From Allostella sp. ATCC 35155 (lineage in GTDB: Bacteria; Pseudomonadota; Alphaproteobacteria; ATCC43930; Allostellaceae): a stretch of 64,000 bases of DNA. Numbering within the stretch: the first letter of the stretch is position 1; each line of letters starts with the position of its first letter. Both the position numbers and the translations under genes were made by a program. Of this stretch, positions 26,662 to 36,019 are shown one piece after another. Location: positions 4,971,974 through 5,035,973 of the forward strand of contig AP019701.1 of NCBI GenBank assembly GCA_006738865.1, read 5' to 3'. The notes under the pieces were generated by a model that was given only the letters and a program-made list of their open reading frames with translations, had not been told where the DNA came from and did not search any database.

Positions 26662-28524
26662 ATGAGCATGATCGCCCGCTTTCTTGCGACCGCCGTGCTG
26701 GCCCTTGCCGCGCCTGCTCTGGTCATGTCCGCGCTGGTCAAACCCGCGATGGCCGACGAGACGCCGCGCCACGGCATGTCGATGTACGGCGACCTCAAAT
26801 ACCCGCCGGGCTTCCGGCATTTCGACTATGCCAATCCGGACGCGCCCAAGGGCGGAACCGTCCGGATGGCGGCGATCGGCACCTACGACACCCTCAATCC
26901 CTTCACCCTCAAGGGCGTGCCGGCCGCCGGCGCGGGCCTGCTGTTCCAGACCCTGACGGTGAATTCCGGCGACGAGCCCTTCTCCGAATACGGCGTCGTC
27001 GCGGAGAGCTTCGTGGTGCCGGCGGACCGCAGCTGGGTCGCCTTCAACCTCCGCCCCCAGGCGCGCTTCAACGACGGCAGTCCCATCACCGCCGACGACG
27101 TGGTGTTCACCTTCGAGACGCTGAAGACGAAGGGCGCTCCGTTCTATCGGACCTACTATGCCGACGTCGTGAAGGCCGAGGCGACGGGACCGGGGCAGGT
27201 GCGCTTCACCTTCCGCTCGAACGACAATCCGGAGCTGCCACTGATCGTCGGCCAGATGCCGGTCCTGTCGCGCGCCTACTGGGCCGGCCGGGATTTCGAG
27301 AAGACGACGCTGGACGCGCCGCTCGGCAGCGGCCCCTATGTCGTCGAGGCTGCGGACCCCGGCCGATCGATCACCTTCCGCCGCGTCGCGAACCACTGGT
27401 CCGACGATATCCCGGCGCTGAAGGGCCAGTACAATTTCGCCCGTATCCGCTACGACTATTACCGCGACTCCACGGTCGCCCTCGAGGCCTTCAAAGGCGG
27501 CGAGTACGACTTCCGCCAGGAGAATGCCGCGAAGGACTGGGCGACGGGGTATGATTCGCCGGCCGTCACCGAGGGGCTGATCAAGCGCGAGGAGATCGCC
27601 AACGAGCAGCCGACCGGCATGCAGGGCTTCGTCTTCAACACGCGCCGCCCGATCTTCGCCGACCGCCGCGTCCGCGCGGCCATCGCCCAGGCGTTCGATT
27701 TCGAGTGGACCAACCGGACGCTGTTCTACGGCGCCTACACCCGCACGCGCAGCTACTTCTCGAACTCGGAACTGGCATCCAGGGGGCTGCCGAGCCCGGC
27801 CGAACTCAAGATTCTCGAACCCTTCCGCGGCCAGATTCCGGAAGAGGTCTTCACCAGGGCCTACAATCCGCCGAGCACGGACGGCAGCGGCAACCTGCGC
27901 GACAATCTGCGCACCGCCTTCGAGCTGCTGAAGTCCGCCGGCTGGTCGATCCGGGACCGCCGCATGGTCAACGACCGGACGGGCGAGCCGCTGGCCTTCG
28001 AGATCCTGCTCGCCCAGCCGAACTGGGAGCGGATCACCCTGCCCTTCGCCAAGAACCTCGAGCGGCTGGGGATCCAGGCGCGCGTGCGCACGGTCGACAC
28101 CGCCCAGTACCAGAAGCGGATGGAGACCTTCGACTACGACATGACGGTCGAGGTCTTCCCGCAGTCGCTCTCCCCCGGGAACGAGCAGCGCGACATGTGG
28201 TCGTCCGCCGCCGCCAAGGTCGAGGGCAGCCGCAACACCATCGGCGTCTCCGACCCGGTGGTCGACAAGCTCATCGAACTCGTCATCAACGCGCCCGACC
28301 GCCAGTCCCTCATCGACCGCACGCGGGCGCTCGACCGGGTGCTCCTGTGGGGGCACTACACCATCCCCAACTGGCACATCCGATCCTGGCGCATCGCCTA
28401 CTGGGATCGCTTCGCGCGGCCGCAGGTCACGGCCAAGTACAGCCTGGGCTTCCTGTCGACATGGTGGGTCGACCCCGCCAAAGAGGCCGCCATGCGCAGC
28501 CGCTACCCCAACCGGCCCCAGTGA
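26662..28524 (+). CDS. YejA-like extracellular solute-binding protein, family 5
   Basis: A 620-residue binding protein of the microcin C/YejA subfamily. The N-terminal signal peptide ends near AMA at 31. MYGDLKYPPGFRHFDYANPDAPKGG is the subfamily hallmark, followed by LRPQARFNDGSPITADDVVFTFE and the C-terminal IPNWHIRSWRIAYWDRF. Normally it is encoded with yejB, yejE and yejF; none of these is present here, so it is an orphan receptor in this window. Confidence 0.93.
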   Translation: MSMIARFLATAVLALAAPALVMSALVKPAMADETPRHGMSMYGDLKYPPGFRHFDYANPDAPKGGTVRMAAIGTYDTLNPFTLKGVPAAGAGLLFQTLTVNSGDEPFSEYGVVAESFVVPADRSWVAFNLRPQARFNDGSPITADDVVFTFETLKTKGAPFYRTYYADVVKAEATGPGQVRFTFRSNDNPELPLIVGQMPVLSRAYWAGRDFEKTTLDAPLGSGPYVVEAADPGRSITFRRVANHWSDDIPALKGQYNFARIRYDYYRDSTVALEAFKGGEYDFRQENAAKDWATGYDSPAVTEGLIKREEIANEQPTGMQGFVFNTRRPIFADRRVRAAIAQAFDFEWTNRTLFYGAYTRTRSYFSNSELASRGLPSPAELKILEPFRGQIPEEVFTRAYNPPSTDGSGNLRDNLRTAFELLKSAGWSIRDRRMVNDRTGEPLAFEILLAQPNWERITLPFAKNLERLGIQARVRTVDTAQYQKRMETFDYDMTVEVFPQSLSPGNEQRDMWSSAAAKVEGSRNTIGVSDPVVDKLIELVINAPDRQSLIDRTRALDRVLLWGHYTIPNWHIRSWRIAYWDRFARPQVTAKYSLGFLSTWWVDPAKEAAMRSRYPNRPQ

Positions 28525-28534
28525 GCGAGGGGAC

Positions 28535-29170
28535 GTGGTGAAGCAGTCGTCCGACGGCAGGCGGACCGGCCCCGCTCCGTTGCCGGACGGCTATCACGTC
28601 TTTCCGCCGGGCAAGATCCTGAACGTCGTCACCTGGCTGGAGATGCGGAGGCCCCCGGACGCTCCCCTGGCAGCCCCGCTGCCTCTCGACCGTGTCGCGC
28701 GGCCGGACCCCGTCTGGTACCGCGACCTCTTCCGCCGGATCGGCACCCCCTGGCTCTGGGCGATGCATCTGGAGCTGGGCGACGCGGAACTCGCGGCGAC
28801 CATCGGCGACCCGGCGCTGGAAATCTACGCCGCCCGCGACGGTGCGTCGGAGATCGGACTGGTCGTGCTCGACCGCCACGATCCGCGTTCGGTCGAGATC
28901 CTCGATTTCGGGCTGGTGCCGGACGCGGTCGGCCGCGGGCTCGGGCGCCGCATGATGGCGGCGGCGCTGGCCCACGCGTTTGCCGGCGGGCCGGAGCGCG
29001 TGTGGCTGCACACCTGCACCCACGACCACCCCGCGGCCGTGCCCTTCTACCTTTCCTGCGGCTTCACGCCCTATGCGACCGGCGTCGAGGTCCTGGACGA
29101 TCCGCGACTCCTGGGCCTCCTGCCCCGGGACGCGGCTCCCCACGTGCCCGTGCTGGAGCCGCGGCGCTGA
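28535..29170 (+). CDS. GNAT-family N-acetyltransferase
   Basis: A 211-residue acetyltransferase-like protein. The acetyl-CoA binding region is FGLVPDAVGRGLGRRMMAAA at about 128-147; HPAAVPFYLSCGFTPY follows. Translation starts at one of two tandem GTG codons (28535, 28538) after GAGGGG. It closely follows the YejA-like gene and may be co-transcribed. Substrate unknown. Confidence 0.85.
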   Translation: MVKQSSDGRRTGPAPLPDGYHVFPPGKILNVVTWLEMRRPPDAPLAAPLPLDRVARPDPVWYRDLFRRIGTPWLWAMHLELGDAELAATIGDPALEIYAARDGASEIGLVVLDRHDPRSVEILDFGLVPDAVGRGLGRRMMAAALAHAFAGGPERVWLHTCTHDHPAAVPFYLSCGFTPYATGVEVLDDPRLLGLLPRDAAPHVPVLEPRR

Positions 29171-29174
29171 CCCG

Positions 29175-30128
29175 TCAGGCGATCGCCCCGCGCCGCAGTT
29201 CGCCGTCGAAATAGGCGATCGTCTTCCCGAGGCCGATCTCCAGCGGGATCTCCGGGTTCCAGCCCAGCAGGTCGCGCGCCTTGTCGATGACGGGGCAGCG
29301 CTGCAGCGGGTCGTCGACCGGCAGCGGGCGGTGCTCGATGGTGGAGCGCGACCCGGTCATGGCGATGACCCGGCGCGCGAGTTCGATCACCGGAATCTCG
29401 ACGGGGTTGCCGATGTTGATCGGGCCGGTCACCGCATCGGGCGCGTTCATCAGCCGCCACAGGCCGTCGATCATGTCGTCGACATAGCAGAAGGCACGCG
29501 TCTGCATACCGTCGCCATAGACGCTGATCGGCGCGTTCTTCAGCGCCTGCACGATGAAGTTCGAGACGACGCGGCCGTCGTTGGGATGCATCCGCGGCCC
29601 GTAGGTGTTGAAGATGCGGGCCACGCGGATGCGCAGGCCATGCTGGCGGTGGTAGTCGAAGAACAGCGTCTCGGCGCAGCGCTTGCCCTCGTCGTAGCAG
29701 GCGCGCGGCCCGATCGGGTTGACGTTGCCGCGATACTCCTCGGTCTGCGGATGCACCAGCGGATCGCCATAGACCTCCGAAGTCGAGGTCAGGAGGATCT
29801 TCGCCTTCAGGCGCTTGGCGAGGCCCAGCATGTTGATCGAGCCGAGCACGCTCGTCTTGGTCGTCTGGACCGGGTCGAACTGGTAGTGGATGGGCGAAGC
29901 AGGGCAGGCAAGGTTGTAGATCTCGTCGACCTCGACATAGAGCGGAAAGGTGACGTCGTGGCGCATCGCCTCGAGCCGCTTGTCGTCGAGCAGGTGCGCG
30001 AGATTGGCGCGCCGACCCGTGAAGTAGTTGTCGACGCACAGCACCTCGTGACCCTCGGCGAGAAGCCGCTCCACCAGATGGGAGCCGAGAAAGCCCGCCC
30101 CGCCGGTCACCAGGATGCGCTTGGTCAT
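29175..30128 (-). CDS. UDP-glucuronate decarboxylase (UDP-xylose synthase type)
   Basis: NAD-dependent sugar-nucleotide epimerase/decarboxylase of 317 residues. The Rossmann motif is [10 protein letters not shown] at about 8-17, the catalytic region STSEVYGDP, and YDEGKR contains the YxxxK pair. [18 protein letters not shown] is characteristic of UDP-xylose synthases. It provides UDP-xylose or a 4-keto intermediate for surface polysaccharide. ATG 30128 is used; another ATG lies 12 bases upstream. Confidence 0.92.
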   Translation of the reverse strand: MTKRILVTGGAGFLGSHLVERLLAEGHEVLCVDNYFTGRRANLAHLLDDKRLEAMRHDVTFPLYVEVDEIYNLACPASPIHYQFDPVQTTKTSVLGSINMLGLAKRLKAKILLTSTSEVYGDPLVHPQTEEYRGNVNPIGPRACYDEGKRCAETLFFDYHRQHGLRIRVARIFNTYGPRMHPNDGRVVSNFIVQALKNAPISVYGDGMQTRAFCYVDDMIDGLWRLMNAPDAVTGPINIGNPVEIPVIELARRVIAMTGSRSTIEHRPLPVDDPLQRCPVIDKARDLLGWNPEIPLEIGLGKTIAYFDGELRRGAIA

Positions 30129-30188
30129 GTCGGGAATCATCCGCAAGGGAGGAGAGTCGATCCTCGATAGCCGATCGCGGCCGGCCCG

Positions 30189-30947
30189 TCATCTCCCGGT
30201 CGCTTCATGCCCCCGGGAGAATGCTCCAGTCGCCAGGAAGATCCGGCTGTCGCCCTGCAGGGCGAGGGCCGTCAACACGCCGGTACCGAAGGCGCCGGTG
30301 TCGATGCCGATGCGGTTCGCCCGCACGTCGGGCGCGTTGGTGATGGTGTGCCCGTGCACGACGACGGGGCCGAACGCCTTCGGCCATTCCAGGAACGGCT
30401 CGCGAATCCACAGCAGATCAGCCTCGACCTGACGGTCCAGCGGTGCCCAGGGCCGGATGCCGGCATGGACGAAGAGATAGTCACCCTCCTGGTGCAGGAG
30501 GCGAAGCCCGGACAGGAAGCTCCGGTGCCGATCCGGCAGCGCGGCGCGGAACTGCTCGCGGGCGCGGTCGACATCCTCCGAATCCCACGGATCGGGCGGC
30601 TCCACGCCGTAGCTCGCGAGCGTCGCGCCGCCGCCATTCAAGAGCCAGCCTGCCGCGGCCTCGCGGCCGTGCAGGAACGCGAGCAGGAAGGCTTCGTGGT
30701 TGCCCTTGAGCGCGACCGACTCGAACCCCGGCGGCGGCGCGCCGGCGAGGCGGTCGAGAACCTGTCGCGAGGCCGGTCCCCGATCGACATAGTCGCCGAG
30801 ATGCACGAGGAGGCGCCGCCGCGCGTTGCGGCCGGCGGCATCGGCGGCAATGCGGTCGTGGAGCGCCCCGAGCAGGTCGTCGCGGCCGTGGACGTCGCCG
30901 ATCGCGTAGACGAGGGTGCCGTCCGGCACCCGCGGATCACGCGCCAT
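30189..30947 (-). CDS. Metallophosphoesterase, PrpA/ApaH-like serine/threonine phosphatase
   Basis: A 252-residue phosphoesterase with the classic metal motifs GDVHGRDD, GDYVDRG and GNHE, plus FVHAGIRP and HGHTITNAP. These can be protein phosphatases or diadenosine tetraphosphatases; the sequence does not decide. It lies 12 bases downstream of regA and is probably in the same operon. Confidence 0.9.
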   Translation of the reverse strand: MARDPRVPDGTLVYAIGDVHGRDDLLGALHDRIAADAAGRNARRRLLVHLGDYVDRGPASRQVLDRLAGAPPPGFESVALKGNHEAFLLAFLHGREAAAGWLLNGGGATLASYGVEPPDPWDSEDVDRAREQFRAALPDRHRSFLSGLRLLHQEGDYLFVHAGIRPWAPLDRQVEADLLWIREPFLEWPKAFGPVVVHGHTITNAPDVRANRIGIDTGAFGTGVLTALALQGDSRIFLATGAFSRGHEATGR

Positions 30948-30959
30948 CGGCCTCGCCCG

Positions 30960-31511
30960 TCAGTCGCGTGGCGCGTGCTTGTTGAGGATGCGCTGCAGCG
31001 TGCGTCGATGCATCCGCAGGCGCCGGGCCGTCTCGGAGACGTTGCGCTCGCACTGCTCGAAGACGCGCTGGATATGCTCCCAGCGGACCCGGTCGGCGGA
31101 CATCGGCTGTTCGGGCGGGTTGGGCAGCTTGTCGCCCTGGGCCTTGAGCGCCGCCTCGATGGCGTCGGCGTCGGTCGGCTTGGCGAGATAGTCGACCGCC
31201 CCCGCCTTCACGGCGGCCACCGCGGTCGCGATGTTGCCGTAGCCCGTGAGCACGACGATGCGGGCCTCCGGCCGGGCCGCGCGCACCGCCTGGACCACCT
31301 CCAGGCCGTTGCCGTCGCCGAGCTTGAGGTCGCAGACGGCATAGAGGGGGCGCACCGCGCGGGCGGCGGCGATGCCGGCAGCGACGCTTTCGGCCACCGT
31401 GACCTGATAGCCGCGGCGCTCCATCGCGGTCGCGAGGCGGGTGCGGAGCGGGGCGTCGTCGTCGACGACCAGCAGGGTGGGGCCGGCAGGCGGTTCGGTC
31501 GGTTCGGTCAT
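30960..31511 (-). CDS. regA: Response regulator RegA/ActR/PrrA
   Basis: Redox response regulator of 183 residues. The receiver domain has VVDDD, the phospho-acceptor Asp near 61 in CDLKLGDGNG, the TGYG threonine and the YLAKP lysine. The short C-terminal Fis-type helix-turn-helix NVSETARRLRMHRRTLQRIL is nearly invariant in RegA/PrrA. It overlaps the regB stop by 4 bases. Confidence 0.95.
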   Translation of the reverse strand: MTEPTEPPAGPTLLVVDDDAPLRTRLATAMERRGYQVTVAESVAAGIAAARAVRPLYAVCDLKLGDGNGLEVVQAVRAARPEARIVVLTGYGNIATAVAAVKAGAVDYLAKPTDADAIEAALKAQGDKLPNPPEQPMSADRVRWEHIQRVFEQCERNVSETARRLRMHRRTLQRILNKHAPRD

Positions 31512-32812
31512 GCGCGTGGTGGCTTCTGCCCCTCCAATCTGTCGCGGCGCCAGCGGATCGTCACCTCGGCGCCGCCGTCGATCGCGTTCTCGACCGACAT
31601 GTCGCCCCCGGTCCGGGCCAGCAACGTCTCCGCGATGAAGATGCCGAGGCCCATCGAGCCGCCGGGGCGTTCGCGGCCCGACACATAGGGCTCGCCGATT
31701 CGGGCCAGAACGTCCGGCCGGAAGCCGGGACCGTCGTCGCGCACGACGATCCATGCCTGCGAGCTGTTCCAGCCGACCGTAGCATGCACGGCGGAATCTG
31801 CGAACTGGAAGGCGTTCTGCAGCAGGTTGCCGAGGCCGTGGCGCAGCTCCGGACGGTCGGGAACCACCGGCTCGGATGCTTCGCCCTCGCCCTCGCGGGC
31901 GATCTCGAAGGCGATGAGGGCCGGTCGATGCGGCGCCGCCGCGAGGTCGAGCACCAGCGACAGGGCGATGCCGTCGAAGGGGGAGTTGCGCTCGGGTCGC
32001 TGCGCCAGTTCGGCGAGAATGTCGCGGCAGCGCGCCACCTGGCTCTCGAGCAGGAACAGATCCTCCCGCCACGGTCCTTCCGCCGGCAATTCTCTCGACA
32101 GCTCGCGCGCCACGACCGCGATGGTGCCGAGCGGCGACCCCAGCTCATGGGCGGCGGCCGCGGCCAGCGCACCGACGGCCGACAGCTGCTGCTCGCGGGC
32201 GAGCGCCAGCTGCGTGGCCGCGAGCGCATCGGTCAGGCGCCGCGCCTCGGCCGTGACCTGCCATGTGTATGCCGCGATGAAGACCGTCGCCAGCATCAGC
32301 GCCGCCGCGACGCCGAAGCGGTAGGTCGAGGGCAGTGTCAGGCCCGGCTCCGGCCAGGGCAGCGGCCAGCGGAAGAAGGCGAGGATCGCGATGGCCAGGA
32401 GGGTGAAGAGGCAAAGGCCGATCGTCGTCGGCCGCGACAGGATCGTCGCCGAAACGGTGACCGGGGCCAGGATCAGGACCGCGAACGGGTTCTCCAGCCC
32501 GCCCGTGAGAAACAGCAGGCCCGCAAGCTGGAAGACGTCGAAGGCGAGATAGGCGGCGACGTCGCGGTCGGTCAGCCGGCTGTATGCCGGCCGCTGCAGG
32601 GTCGCCACGATGTTCACCGCCGCCGAAGCGCCGACCACGAGCATGGCGGTGCCGAACGGCAGCGGATAGCCCAGCGAGACATGGACGACCAGCAGGGTGG
32701 CCACCTGGCCGATCACCGCCAGCCAGCGGATCGCCACCAGCGTGCGCAGGTTCACCCAGCCCCGACCGTCCAGGTACGGACGATCCTGCGCGATGAGCGA
32801 TGGCGACGTCAT
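31508..32812 (-). CDS. regB: Redox sensor histidine kinase RegB/PrrB
   Basis: Membrane kinase of 434 residues with about six N-terminal membrane segments. GGLENPF (104-110) matches the ubiquinone-sensing heptapeptide region of RegB. The H-box AAAHELGSPLGTI has His near 222, and Cys262 in QVARCRDILAEL matches the redox-active cysteine region. N and G boxes (NLLQNAFQFA, DDGPGF, GLGIFIAETLL) complete the ATPase. In relatives the pair controls respiration, nitrogen fixation and, where present, photosynthesis. The cobT gene lies 48 bases upstream on the same strand. Confidence 0.95.
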   Translation of the reverse strand: MTSPSLIAQDRPYLDGRGWVNLRTLVAIRWLAVIGQVATLLVVHVSLGYPLPFGTAMLVVGASAAVNIVATLQRPAYSRLTDRDVAAYLAFDVFQLAGLLFLTGGLENPFAVLILAPVTVSATILSRPTTIGLCLFTLLAIAILAFFRWPLPWPEPGLTLPSTYRFGVAAALMLATVFIAAYTWQVTAEARRLTDALAATQLALAREQQLSAVGALAAAAAHELGSPLGTIAVVARELSRELPAEGPWREDLFLLESQVARCRDILAELAQRPERNSPFDGIALSLVLDLAAAPHRPALIAFEIAREGEGEASEPVVPDRPELRHGLGNLLQNAFQFADSAVHATVGWNSSQAWIVVRDDGPGFRPDVLARIGEPYVSGRERPGGSMGLGIFIAETLLARTGGDMSVENAIDGGAEVTIRWRRDRLEGQKPPRA

Positions 32813-32860
32813 GCGGCCTTCCTTGCCCGAAGCGGGACGCGGCGTCGAGTCCGCCGGCGC

Positions 32861-33877
32861 TCAGCCCGGGCCGCTGACGCCCGCCTCCGCGAAGGTGGCC
32901 ATGCCGGCATGGCAGGCGGCGGCCGCCTTGACCACCGCGATGGCCAGGGTCGCGCCGGAGCCCTCGCCCAGCCGCATGCCGAGGTCGAGCAAGGGCTGCT
33001 TGCCGATGCGATCGAGGAGACGGCGATGGCCGGGCTCTGCCGAACAGTGCCCGACGACGCAATGATCGAGTGCATTGCGGTCGGCGGCGAACAGCACGGC
33101 CGCCGCGGCCGTGGCGGCGAACCCGTCGAGCACCACGGGGATGCGGGCGAGCCGGGCCGCCATCACCGCGCCGGCGATCGCCGCGAGCTCGTATCCGCCG
33201 AGCCGGCGCAGCGTCTCGAGCGCGTCGCCGGCCGGTCCGTTGATCGCCACCGCCGCATCGATCGCCGCAGTCTTGGCAGCCAGCGCGGACCCCGCGACGC
33301 CGGTCCCGGGTCCGGCCCAGTCGGCGCCGGTGCCCCCGAACAGCGCCAGCGACAGGGCCGCGGCTGCCGTGGTGTTGCCGATCCCCATCTCGCCGAGCGC
33401 GAGAAGGTCGAGGCCCGGTTCCACCGCCATCATGCCGTATGCCATGGCACGGGCGCAGCCTTCGGCCGTCATCGCCGGGCCGGTGGTGAAATCGACCGTC
33501 GGGTGATCGAGGTCGAGTTCATAGACCCGGAGGTCGGCATCGACGCTGGTGCAGAGCTGGTTCACCGCGGCTCCGCCCGCGGCGAAGTTCGCCACCATCT
33601 GCGCCGTCACCGCCGGGGGATAGGCCGACACGCCGCGCGCGGCCACGCCATGGTTGGCCGCGAAGACGATCGTCCGCGGTCGGCGCACCTCGGGCGGGCT
33701 GCGCCCCTGCCAGCTGGCGAGCCACTCGGCCAGGGTCTCGAGCCGGCCCAGCGCCCCCGCCGGCTTGGTCAGTTGCCGCTCGCGCTCGATCGTGGCCGCA
33801 CGCGCGGCGAGGTCGGGGCCGGGCAGCATGGCAAGGATGCGGCGCATCTCGTCGAGCGTGGCGATCGGATCGGGCAT
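32861..33877 (-). CDS. cobT: Nicotinate-nucleotide-dimethylbenzimidazole phosphoribosyltransferase
   Basis: Makes alpha-ribazole phosphate for the lower ligand of cobalamin. The 338-residue product has LTKPAGALGRLE near 37, FAANHGVAARGVSAYP, GEMGIGNTTAAAAL, and the C-terminal LDLGMRLGEGSGATLAI with the catalytic glutamate. ATG 33877 was chosen over an upstream start. It is divergent from cobS, with only about 105 bases between them. Confidence 0.95.
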   Translation of the reverse strand: MPDPIATLDEMRRILAMLPGPDLAARAATIERERQLTKPAGALGRLETLAEWLASWQGRSPPEVRRPRTIVFAANHGVAARGVSAYPPAVTAQMVANFAAGGAAVNQLCTSVDADLRVYELDLDHPTVDFTTGPAMTAEGCARAMAYGMMAVEPGLDLLALGEMGIGNTTAAAALSLALFGGTGADWAGPGTGVAGSALAAKTAAIDAAVAINGPAGDALETLRRLGGYELAAIAGAVMAARLARIPVVLDGFAATAAAAVLFAADRNALDHCVVGHCSAEPGHRRLLDRIGKQPLLDLGMRLGEGSGATLAIAVVKAAAACHAGMATFAEAGVSGPG

Positions 33878-33983
33878 GGATTCCTGGGCGGACAGAGCGG
33901 ACCCCCGCATTAGGACCGATGGCGGGTCCGGTCAACCTCGCGGGCGGTGGCGAGCGGCGCCGGACAGGGGTATCCCTGGCGGC

Positions 33984-34796
33984 GTGTCGCCCGCCCCGCA
34001 TGACGATTTCCGACCGGCCGCCTGGTTCGCCGACCTGCGGCGAGCCGGTCAGCTGCTGACCCGCCTGCCCCTGCCGGGCGATGTCGGCGCGCCGCCGCCC
34101 GGCAGCTACGCGCGCGCGATGCGGGCCTATCCGCTGGTCGGCGGACTGATCGGGCTCGCCGCCGGACTGACCTTGAGCGCCTGTGCGGCGATCGGGCTGC
34201 CGGCGCCGACCGGCCCGATCCTGGCGCTGGTGGTTGCCGCCCTGCTGACGGGCGGCCTGCACGAAGACGGGCTGGCCGATACGGCCGACGGCTTCGGGGC
34301 GCGACGGCCGACGGCCGAGCGGCTGGCCATCATGCGCGACAGCCGGATCGGCACCTACGGCGTCCTGGCGCTGGTCTTCGTGCTTTCGCTCAAGGTCGCG
34401 GCCATGACCTCGCTGGTGCCGGTGGCCGGCTGCGCCGCACTGGTGGCGGCCGGCGCGCTGTCGCGGGCCACGCTCGCCGGCATCGTGCGGGCGCTGCCGC
34501 CGGCGCGCCCCGGTGGCCTCGGCGCCTCCCTGGGCCACCCCTCCGCGGCAAGCGCGCTGCTGTCGCTCCTGCTCGGTGTGGCGGTCGCGCTCGCGGCGGT
34601 GGGACCGTCCGCGGCGGCGCGGATCGCGCTCGTCGCGGTGATCGCGGCCGTGGCCATGGCGCTGCTTGCGCGCCGACAGGTCGGCGGCTACACCGGCGAC
34701 GTTCTCGGCGCGACGCAGCAGGTGACGGAGACGGCGATGCTTGTGGCCCTGTCCGCCGACCCTGTTGCCATCGCACATTGGATCGGACGGTCATGA
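33984..34796 (+). CDS. cobS: Adenosylcobinamide-GDP ribazoletransferase
   Basis: Membrane enzyme joining adenosylcobinamide-GDP and alpha-ribazole. The 270-residue product starts at GTG 33984 and has TRLPLPGD near the N-terminus, the conserved GGLHEDGLADTADGFG with metal-binding acids, and the late GGYTGDVLGATQQVTE. Several membrane segments are visible. ATGA overlap couples it to the next gene. Confidence 0.95.
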   Translation: MSPAPHDDFRPAAWFADLRRAGQLLTRLPLPGDVGAPPPGSYARAMRAYPLVGGLIGLAAGLTLSACAAIGLPAPTGPILALVVAALLTGGLHEDGLADTADGFGARRPTAERLAIMRDSRIGTYGVLALVFVLSLKVAAMTSLVPVAGCAALVAAGALSRATLAGIVRALPPARPGGLGASLGHPSAASALLSLLLGVAVALAAVGPSAAARIALVAVIAAVAMALLARRQVGGYTGDVLGATQQVTETAMLVALSADPVAIAHWIGRS

Positions 34797-35419
34797 TCTC
34801 GAACACGACGACGCGCTGGTGGTGGGTGCGCCATGCACCGGTACGGGTCAATGACGGTCGCATCTATGGCCAGACCGACCATCCCTGCGACTGCACGGAC
34901 GAGGCGCTGTTCCGTGCGCTGGCACGCCAGCTGCCGCAGGACGCGGTGTGGGTGACCAGCACGCTGCTGCGCACGATCCAGACCGCCGACGCGCTGCAGA
35001 CGGCGGGTGCCGTCGGCCCCGAGCCGCTGCGCGAGACGGCCTTCGTCGAGCAGTCCTTCGGCGACTGGCAGGGGCTGAAGTATGCCGAGCTGCAGGAGAA
35101 GCGTCGCGAGGCCTGGCACCGCTTCTGGCTCGCCCCTGCCCACGAGGCGCCGCCGGGAGGCGAGAGTTTCGTCGATCTGCTCGACCGTGTGGCGCCGGCG
35201 ATCGATCGGCTGACGGTCGAGCATCGGGGCCGCGACATCGTCGCCGTCACCCATGGCGGGACGATCCGGGCGGCCATCGCCCATGCCCTGCAGATCCCGC
35301 CGGAGACCGCGCTCGCCTTCTCGATCGAGAACGTGTCGCTGACCCGCCTTGAACATGTCGACGGACCGGGCCTCGGCCATGGCTGGCGGGTCGCCGTCGT
35401 CAACCACATGGCCGCGTAG
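34793..35419 (+). CDS. Histidine phosphatase, alpha-ribazole phosphatase-like
   Basis: A 208-residue histidine-phosphatase-superfamily enzyme. The catalytic core is WVRHAPV (RHA in place of the common RHG), with VTSTLLRTIQTA and the second histidine in VAVTHGGTIRA. Placed between cobS and cobU, it most likely dephosphorylates alpha-ribazole phosphate or the cobalamin phosphate (CobC role). The start overlaps cobS. Confidence 0.85.
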   Translation: MISNTTTRWWWVRHAPVRVNDGRIYGQTDHPCDCTDEALFRALARQLPQDAVWVTSTLLRTIQTADALQTAGAVGPEPLRETAFVEQSFGDWQGLKYAELQEKRREAWHRFWLAPAHEAPPGGESFVDLLDRVAPAIDRLTVEHRGRDIVAVTHGGTIRAAIAHALQIPPETALAFSIENVSLTRLEHVDGPGLGHGWRVAVVNHMAA

Positions 35420-35430
35420 GAGCCACTGCC

Positions 35431-36006
35431 GTGCCCCGTCGCCCGCCCCCCGGCATCTTCGGCTTCGTCGCCCTGCCGCGGGTGACGCTGGTGCTGGGCG
35501 GCGCCCGGTCCGGCAAGAGCCGCCACGCCGAGGCCATGGTCGAGGAGGCCGCCGCCAACGGCCTCTACATCGCGACCGCCGCCGCGGGCGACGGCGAGAT
35601 GGCCGACCGCATCCGTCACCACCGCGAGCGCCGCGGGCCGTTCTGGACGACCATCGAGGAGCCGATGCACCTCGCCCACGCGATCGAGGCGCACGCCCTG
35701 CCGGGGCGACCCATTCTCGTCGACTGCCTCACCCTGTGGCTCTCCAACCTGATGCTGGAGGGCCGCGCGGTCGAGGCCGAGACCGAACGTCTGGTCGCAA
35801 CCCTGGCGGAGACGACGGTGCCGGTCGTGCTGGTCGCCAACGAGGTCGGCCAGGGCATCGTGCCCGAGAATGCGCTGGCCCGCGCCTTCCGCGACCAGGC
35901 CGGCCGCCTCAACCAGCGCATGGCGGCGCTCGCCGACCGCGTGCTGATGATGGTGGCCGGACTGCCGGTGACCGTGAAGGACGAGGATCCCGACCCGACG
36001 GACTGA
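35431..36006 (+). CDS. cobU: Adenosylcobinamide kinase / guanylyltransferase
   Basis: Bifunctional enzyme (CobU/CobP) that phosphorylates adenosylcobinamide and adds GMP. The 191-residue product has the P-loop GGARSGKS at about 23-30, the nucleotide-accepting region IRHHRERRGPFWTTIEEP, LVDCLTLWLSN and VANEVGQGIVPENALAR. The start is GTG. Ends 13 bases before the convergent hemY. Confidence 0.95.
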   Translation: MPRRPPPGIFGFVALPRVTLVLGGARSGKSRHAEAMVEEAAANGLYIATAAAGDGEMADRIRHHRERRGPFWTTIEEPMHLAHAIEAHALPGRPILVDCLTLWLSNLMLEGRAVEAETERLVATLAETTVPVVLVANEVGQGIVPENALARAFRDQAGRLNQRMAALADRVLMMVAGLPVTVKDEDPDPTD

Positions 36007-36019
36007 GCGACCCTCGCCT

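Noticed and set aside
33878-33983. Possible cobalamin riboswitch between cobT and cobS
   Set aside because: The gap is only about 105 bases, too short for the element, and I see no B12-box-like core.
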